Below are positions 57,625 through 64,000 of a stretch of DNA of 64,000 nucleotides, piece after piece. The position numbers and the translations under genes are program-made. This stretch comes from Amphiura filiformis (lineage: Eukaryota; Echinodermata; Ophiuroidea; Amphilepidida; Amphiuridae): assembly GCF_039555335.1 (NCBI RefSeq), contig NC_092636.1, positions 60,825,991 through 60,889,990 of the forward strand, given 5' to 3'. The first letter of the stretch is position 1. The number at the start of each line of letters is the position of its first letter. Below the pieces are notes generated by a model. The model was given only the letters and a program-made list of their open reading frames with translations, searched no databases and had not been told where the DNA came from.

Positions 57625-58450
57625 TTCGTACAATGGTAAAAAATACAGCACAATGTCAATTGCACAACCATAAGCAGGCAATATTTGTTTTATATAACAT
57701 TGCAAAAAAATTCTATTCCAGTCGTTAAATTGTACTAATTATTCATCATTATATAAAAATAGTCTACATGTATATAATTTCTCCATCCCATGGAAGATCT
57801 TAGGTTCACAATGAAATAATGACAATTCAGAGACATTTGTTTAACTTGCACACATTTGAATATTTATTCATCAAGGACATTTAACGTTGTATGTATTAAT
57901 CTTGTTCTCATAAAACATCCCTTCTTGCTTGTCCTTTTGGAAGGGCACACAATAATATTAATATTAATAATAATAATACAATAATAATATAACTGTACAC
58001 ACGAAAACACACTATGAAAACAAGGACAAAAACAATGCCTTATGTAATAATATAATATAGATAATAGTTCACAACATATAACTTGGTTCAGTTATATGTG
58101 GAAAAAAGTATATATTCTTTCTTTCTTTTTCTTTATTGGTTCAACAGTAAGGCAGCAGCAAAAAATGGTAAGTAACAAACAAGGTTGGTCTACTCATTAA
58201 AAAGGTGTCAATTTGTTTCTATTTCACTCGGCACAGTTCAATAAGCTGCATTGCATTGTGTAGTGAAGCAATTGACCTCTTGTTGTTTGGGTATGAGAAT
58301 TCATCACCAGAACACACATGGCTTGCTTATAGAAATATTGTTTATTGAACTGTGCCGTATGCTATGAGAGCTTGGGTTTTTATTTGCAACATTCTTTCAA
58401 GTTTTGTCCCTCCTGTTAAGACGGCATATGGCACATTGACATAGAATTGG
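57625..58450. other. No recognisable gene
   Basis: A+T-rich DNA with short (ATA)n runs near 57957-57985. No exon or element end can be supported. Confidence 0.35.
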
Positions 58451-58452
58451 AT

Positions 58453-58625
58453 ATTCTAGTTGAAACACATACGCCCCCTATGGAAGACATGACTTGCATT
58501 TTCCACACAGGGAGTTTGAATTTCAAATGGGGTTACTTGAATCGGCAACTCCATTTAAAATCAACACACACTGTGTGGAAGATGTCATGTCTTCCATGCA
58601 GGGTGTATGGATTGCAACTGGAATA
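58453..58625. mobile_element. Short MITE, TIRs with GGAAGACATGAC
   Basis: The left side, TCTAGTTG to ATGGAAGACATGAC near 58480-58493, and the right side, GTCATGTCTTCCATGCAGGG near 58584-58603 to CAACTGGAA, are imperfect inverted repeats of about 38 bp. An inner pair TCCACACAGG and CTGTGTGGAA adds to the hairpin. Confidence 0.6.
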
Positions 58626-59453
58626 ACACAATTTTCAGGAGAGAACGCATTGGTAATGTTTTTTTGAGCCATGATTTAATGACAAAGACACTTTTTATGA
58701 AAAAACTACTGAATTGTAATTTTGTTATCAACATAGTAATGCCCAAAACCAGCAAAACACGGGATAATATAAGACCAGAAAATAAACCCACTCATCTATC
58801 ACGGATAGCAAAAATATAAACTGTTCATGAACAGGAAAAACAAAATAGTTTAACTTATGAAACTCAGTTTCAAAGTTATTGATTTCATTGAAACTCATTA
58901 TTTGAAAAGGCCATTATTATAATAAAACAAAATTCCAACATGATAAATGAATTAAGTGAAAAGAATTTCACCAATTAAAAAACAGCAACTCTGTTTGAAT
59001 TACCATAGATGATTGATTCGTATATATATTTCAGTTAAATTCAATCAAAAAAATCTTGATGGTTCTTGAAAGTATAAAACTGAATTGTTAGCATGGTTTT
59101 ATTCAAGCCTTAGCAACGAACAAGTGACTTTTGTTCAAACAATGTACTTGCTTGTTATGTACAAACTGCCCATATCATTGGTCATCTTGTTCTGTTGCTC
59201 AGACCTACTCTTTAAAATCATGTTACAGATCAACTTTAATATCAAACATTTATTTTATAATATAGCATCAATAAAAAGTATAACTGCTCACAGGCAGCAA
59301 ATACAGCACATTGAAAATAAGAACCTTACAGAATTGTGCATCTGAATGAGCTGTGATATTTGATTAATTTCAGAGCTCACTTCATACAAACACATTGCAT
59401 CACATCCATGACAATGTTCAAGCATGACCTTTGACACTGTGGTTTGGATATTA

Positions 59454-59520
59454 CGAGGGTCATTCAAAAAAGTTCCACCTCAACACTAGTTCTGAAGCTG
59501 AATATTTTGAATGACCCTTG
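59454..59520. mobile_element. Miniature mariner-like remnant
   Basis: CGAGGGTCATTCAAAA and TTTTGAATGACCCTTG are inverted ends 67 bp apart overall, with TA on both sides. The end sequence resembles mariner termini. It is an extreme internal deletion. Confidence 0.55.
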
Positions 59521-59522
59521 TA

Positions 59523-62500
59523 TATTAGTTACCATAATACAAGGTTCTGTAGTTTACATTAGCACATATATAAACTAGTGAACTTTGCCTTCAGACATGA
59601 TGTAAGTAAGTGTCATCTATGGGTATGAACAAGTCAAAGCAATAAAACGATGTATGGAAATAAAAAATACTGATTTTCAAGCATCCACTTAGTGATAGAT
59701 ATTTTCTCGTTTTTTTGTATAAAAAAGAAATACATGGGTACACAGAGACAGCCATCGTTTGAGTACAAAAGTAAATTGTTCTATTTTTTGCTTTTCAGCT
59801 TTTACAAATATTTGATGTTGCTTGTCCATAGAAACCACATACTCCTACTTCTTATCTAATAAACAAGCTGGGCTGGCTATTTAAAACAATATTACTACAA
59901 TGTGTTAACTCCGTCAGATGAGTTGAAAACCGCTTCCAAGATATTATTATGAACACTAATACCATACAATAATTTGATAGAAAAATATCTTTTTTTATTT
60001 TCACAAAGCTGTAAAGCTGGCTTCTACACTAGAAAGAAGCAGGAGTACAATAATTTATTATTCTTCGTTTGTTTCTTTGTTTGTCATTCTCACCATTGTC
60101 TATTACACATTATATTAACAAGAATAGTGTGACGGAATGTCCAACTTTATACAAACCATTTTGGTAACTGTACAAAAAAAAGGAGTGGCAAGAATCTATA
60201 CATAAACATGTAATTGTCTCAACCCCATAGGCTCAGTTTGCAGGATTAGATGAAGAGTCCACAAGTATAAATAGCCATGCAGAACTGTGTGAACTTTATC
60301 CTTTAGGGAGGGATTGTGCTGTGATAAAGAGTGCTTTGTCATACCAGTATCGATGTCTTAATCAACAACAGTTTATTAATGTAATATAACACACTATTTC
60401 TGCCATAAAAACACCAGAATTAAATGGATCTCATGGCAAATAACATACACAGCTGCTGTGACAGGCACCTGAATCCCATTTTCTAACAGACTGGAAAACA
60501 TCAACACACCACAAGTGTCAGTCAATATTTCAATTCCAAGATTTCACTTATAAAAGTGTTTTTTCCCTGATTTGATATATTTACACATTTTAAGATTGGA
60601 TAGTAAGCACACACTTAGCCATAACACCCTCAAACTGAAGACAATTAAACCTGTAGTTTGATATATTGTTCAAAGTAGAAGTAAAACAATTACTGATTGA
60701 AACATAGGACAGGTGGCTTATTGTGTTTTCCAGTACTGTAAGGTACCTGTCACTTTAAAAGCACAAAAAAATCCACAAACAAGTCGTTTTTCAATTGTGT
60801 ATAATACAGCTTGGTTTAAGAGGTATTCTGCTAATGGCCAGGTTGTCAGCCAGGATAACACTGCTGTATTATTTCGCTGTTTATTAGTACACCATATTAA
60901 AAAACAAAACAGAAAAACATGAAATGACCCTGCAAACCAATTTATTGATTAGCGTCAAATGGCTCCATGTCACCATGAACACATATGTATACTTCTCTGA
61001 ATATTCATGGGATTGCCTGGACTCGCAGCTGCTTTTCAATAAATACCTGCAATTTGTCAGTCGATTAAGCATACTGAGATTAACGTAGGCTCCACACATG
61101 TATGCGAGTTAAGTACATGATTTTAGTATATCCATACTTAGATTGAGTTGGCGGTTATATTTCTAGCTGCATTATCTTCCAGTTATAACATTTGAATGAA
61201 TATCTTTAAGTGGATGGCAGTGTAAAGAAGACAGCACTGGAAGAGAGAAAACACTCCTTCAGATTCTAGGACCTGAGTTAACTGTGACCTGCAAGGCCTC
61301 GGAAAAGTTTCCAGATCCAACAACTCAATTTAAATTGTATTACATCATAATTTGAAATCAAAATTTCACTGTGTGAGACAACTTTAAGTGGGTGCACATT
61401 TGGTGTGCATCTACTGACCAGGGCCCAAATTCTCATAACAATATCCTAAGATATAAAACAGACTGTATCACCCTCCCTGTACTGTGTGTCAAACCATAAG
61501 GCTACTACCATGACCAGCTAGAGATTTGCTTAGTTCCATTGACCACCTGCAACACCTCCGTAGATGTATTTGTATCTGGCTATTGGCCTTGGTCACAGGT
61601 ATGCACTGTAGTTCCACACAACTAAAACGCAGCCATGCAGTACACAGATGGTGATACACAGCTATAAACACCCTCTAAGATACAACTTAAGGATATTGTC
61701 ACAAGAATTTGTTTCCTCAATCTTCTTATTCTTTCAAAATAACACTGCACCCAAACTTGTAGAGTACACATTGAAGTTGGATACAACATAATCATACAAT
61801 AGGTCCCATGACTTGTACTGGTTTAAGGGACTTGAAATGCATTTCTGAGAACAATCCCTTACTCTACCTTGTAAATTTGTGACTACATTCTATGGAATGT
61901 TCTTGTCCAATCAGTCAGAATGATACCATGTATGTTTTACTCTTATTCCTCCGTAATAAAAAATAAATAACAATATATCTTTCCAATTTGCATACATCAG
62001 TCCAATTTGATCACCCTGTATTTCAGTCCTTGATAAAACAATACCAATGAAATGGTTGCTACCTAGTCTTCCCTTTTGTATACTCTGTCCACATGAAGAA
62101 TGACAAATTTCAAATGCATCATGCTTTGATTGCAATGCAACATGCATTTCTGTGACTTTAAATATCAATCTTTCATCCACACACACATGGCAAGTTGCTA
62201 TTTTAGCTTTTGCATGGCATCCTGGGCCTATTGTGGTAGGTATGAATTTAGCATTCGTAAGTTCTAAACCCTTCTGCAAAGTTAAATTCATAATTTTTAA
62301 GTGGCTGCATATTAACCACAATGGGTTGATTTGCCAATGTACTACATACATGTCGGACAGTATTTTACTAATTACATGTCCTTGTAAGGGGCAAAATCGG
62401 GCACTTTGAGCAAAGTTAGTTTAGTTGTACTCCTTGCATATGTGCATATGGGTTGTCTGATGTCAGGGAAGCAAATTCACAATACTGTATATTTATAGTC

Positions 62501-62930
62501 TTAGCCAGTCGGTGCATATTTCATTGGGTGCAGTTTCACATTACGAGTATTGGCTCAAAGGGCTGGCGACAATGACTTGCCGAAATTAAAAATACTATAT
62601 AACATTATCATTGAAGTAGTGATTTACTTCAAAAATGTGATCTGGAATCAAAATGAATATGAAAGTAAATATTAAATGGAATAAAAATAAATTGGGAAGC
62701 ACACTATAATCGAACAAGATAAAACCTATCAAAAGTAATTCACATGGAAGCCAAGCTTTGGCAGCAAAAATTGGGAGAACTGTTATATTTTCACCATGGG
62801 ATACAAGGCCAAGTAAAACCTGTTGAAATCATTGTTATGTGAGATGCTTTTAGGTGAGCAACCATCATCACAGTATTATATGACACACATCAACTCATCA
62901 CAAACACCTTGTGTATTATTTAGGCACAAT
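59523..62930. other. No recognisable gene, mostly unique DNA
   Basis: This A+T-rich stretch is notably free of the repeats that fill the rest of the window. Open frames up to 146 codons (61911-62351) carry no motif or splice context. It could be intron or a long untranslated region of a gene beyond the window, but nothing proves this. Confidence 0.35.
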
Positions 62931-62936
62931 ATCTTT

Positions 62937-63153
62937 TTTGGTCCTATAGCGCTATCGGTGCCCGAAGAAGTACCGACGAGTCTTTTTATCGTACCCTGAA
63001 CATTTGTACAGTGCATTTGTTTTTTATTTAAATGAAAAACAACACTATGCAACTGTTAATTATTATGCTTGATACAAATTATTTTATCTCCAGGGAGTGA
63101 TGTACAAGAGTTACCGGTACCTAATCGGGCACTGATAATTCTATAGGACCAAA
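62937..63153. mobile_element. Putative MITE, TIRs TTTGGTCCTATAG
   Basis: TTTGGTCCTATAG at 62937 and CTATAGGACCAAA ending at 63153 are perfect inverted ends. They extend imperfectly inward (ATCGGTGCCCGA with TCGGGCACTGAT). The target duplication is unclear. Confidence 0.6.
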
Positions 63154-63239
63154 TTGGATGTGGTGCCTTATCATATAGCAAGTTTCTACTTACAACACGG
63201 CAGAACACCACTTTTGCAGTACTATTACCAACATATCTT

Positions 63240-63335
63240 TAACCGGTATCAGGCTGTTTCTACTGATAACACTTTACTAGTATGCTTTACCGGTATCCAG
63301 GCTGTTTCTACTGATAGCACTTTACTAGTATGCTG
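63240..63335. repeat. Tandem duplication of about 47 bp
   Basis: Two near-identical units, ACCGGTATC(C)AGGCTG then TTTCTACTGATA(A/G)CACTT and TACTAGTATGCT. Confidence 0.75.
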
Positions 63336-64000
63336 TATGCTTAGCACCATGCAATATGGTATTCAGGCATGCTACCTCAATTAGAAATACTGGTATGGGG
63401 TGTTTCCACTCAACTGTAAAACAGGTAGACCTGTGTCCGACACAGTTATGTTCTCAGCAGTAATAGTTACATCTGCCAATCCTTGTACAATAATAATGCA
63501 TAATTAAAACCATTTGTTTCTTGAGATTCTTATCTATAAATACAATTTGCATTCAGATTTCATTGTTTGCATTAAAAAGATTTCTTGCATAAATGGAGAT
63601 TTATGACCAACCTGGTCTATTTATTGTTTTCTTTAAATCTGGATTTGAATATTCTTTACAGTTGATCAGTATAATGGAAGTTTGTCCATGTTATGTCAGC
63701 ACCAGTAGTGTAACACCCAAACCCAAGTTCACTTTAAAATAAAACATCTTATGCATAATGAGACATTTGGCTTATGGTGAGGTTGTTCTTTCAGAGCGAA
63801 CATTCATTTTTTTGTGGAATAAAATCTTGTGATGTACCCACAATGCAATGTACCCATAATGCACTATGGGTAAATACTAGCATTTGTGATTTTCAGCATG
63901 GAAGGGATTACAACTGAAGCATTGTGGGATATAATAGTGAATTGTGGGTAAAGATGAAAATACATTCGCCAGTTCAATACATATATGAAATATGTGCAGT

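Noticed and set aside
61911..62351. 146-codon minus-strand frame
   Set aside because: No motif recognised; length alone is within chance for this amount of A+T-rich DNA in six frames.

Overview
The window is nuclear DNA of an animal. It is intron-rich and A+T-rich, with spliceosomal GT..AG exons, a eukaryotic tRNA, non-LTR retrotransposons, Helitron-like elements, many TIR/MITE and fold-back elements, minisatellites and a tandem C2H2 zinc-finger gene. The cilia/sperm-type gene and the repeat style suggest a marine invertebrate, perhaps a deuterostome such as an echinoderm or hemichordate. The species cannot be assigned from sequence alone. No bacterial-style operons, CRISPR arrays or phage genes are visible.

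Layout. 1-7.2 kb: little recognisable apart from a C-depleted stretch, a diverged tandem duplication and a GC-ended transposon with an 8-bp target duplication. 7.4-13 kb: small MITEs (two with telomere-like cores), a CpG-rich palindromic patch, a half-deleted fold-back element and a Helitron-like element. 13.2-28.7 kb: one complete eight-exon gene on the minus strand, which I reconstruct as 421 codons with all splice phases consistent. It resembles the TEX26 family of sperm/axoneme-associated proteins. Its 10.6-kb fourth intron holds a fold-back element with a Helitron inside it, a near-perfect 0.65-kb palindrome, an (AAAT)n tract, a tRNA-Ser(UGA) gene, a second Helitron-like element and a decayed L1/Tx1-type LINE. 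29.5-33 kb: a 1.34-kb GC-ended element with 8-bp TSD, then a Harbinger-like MITE split by a 5'-truncated non-LTR retrotransposon. 33-45 kb: intergenic DNA with a 56-bp minisatellite, fold-back elements, and two copies of one repeat in which one copy carries a MITE and the other keeps the empty site. 45-49.6 kb: palindromic and 40-bp-class minisatellites plus a duplicated 0.7-kb segment. 49.9-51.6 kb: a zinc-finger gene (18 intact fingers and a frameshifted end) on the minus strand. 51.7-57.6 kb: hAT-type MITE, fold-backs, SINE-like tRNA fragment and tandem repeats. 57.7-64 kb: mostly unique A+T-rich DNA with a few small MITEs.

Only two protein-coding genes are well supported: the TEX26-like gene and the zinc-finger gene. 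No functional connection between them is evident. The most informative content is the set of transposons whose ends can be defined by target-site duplications, nesting, or a filled/empty site comparison inside the window itself.
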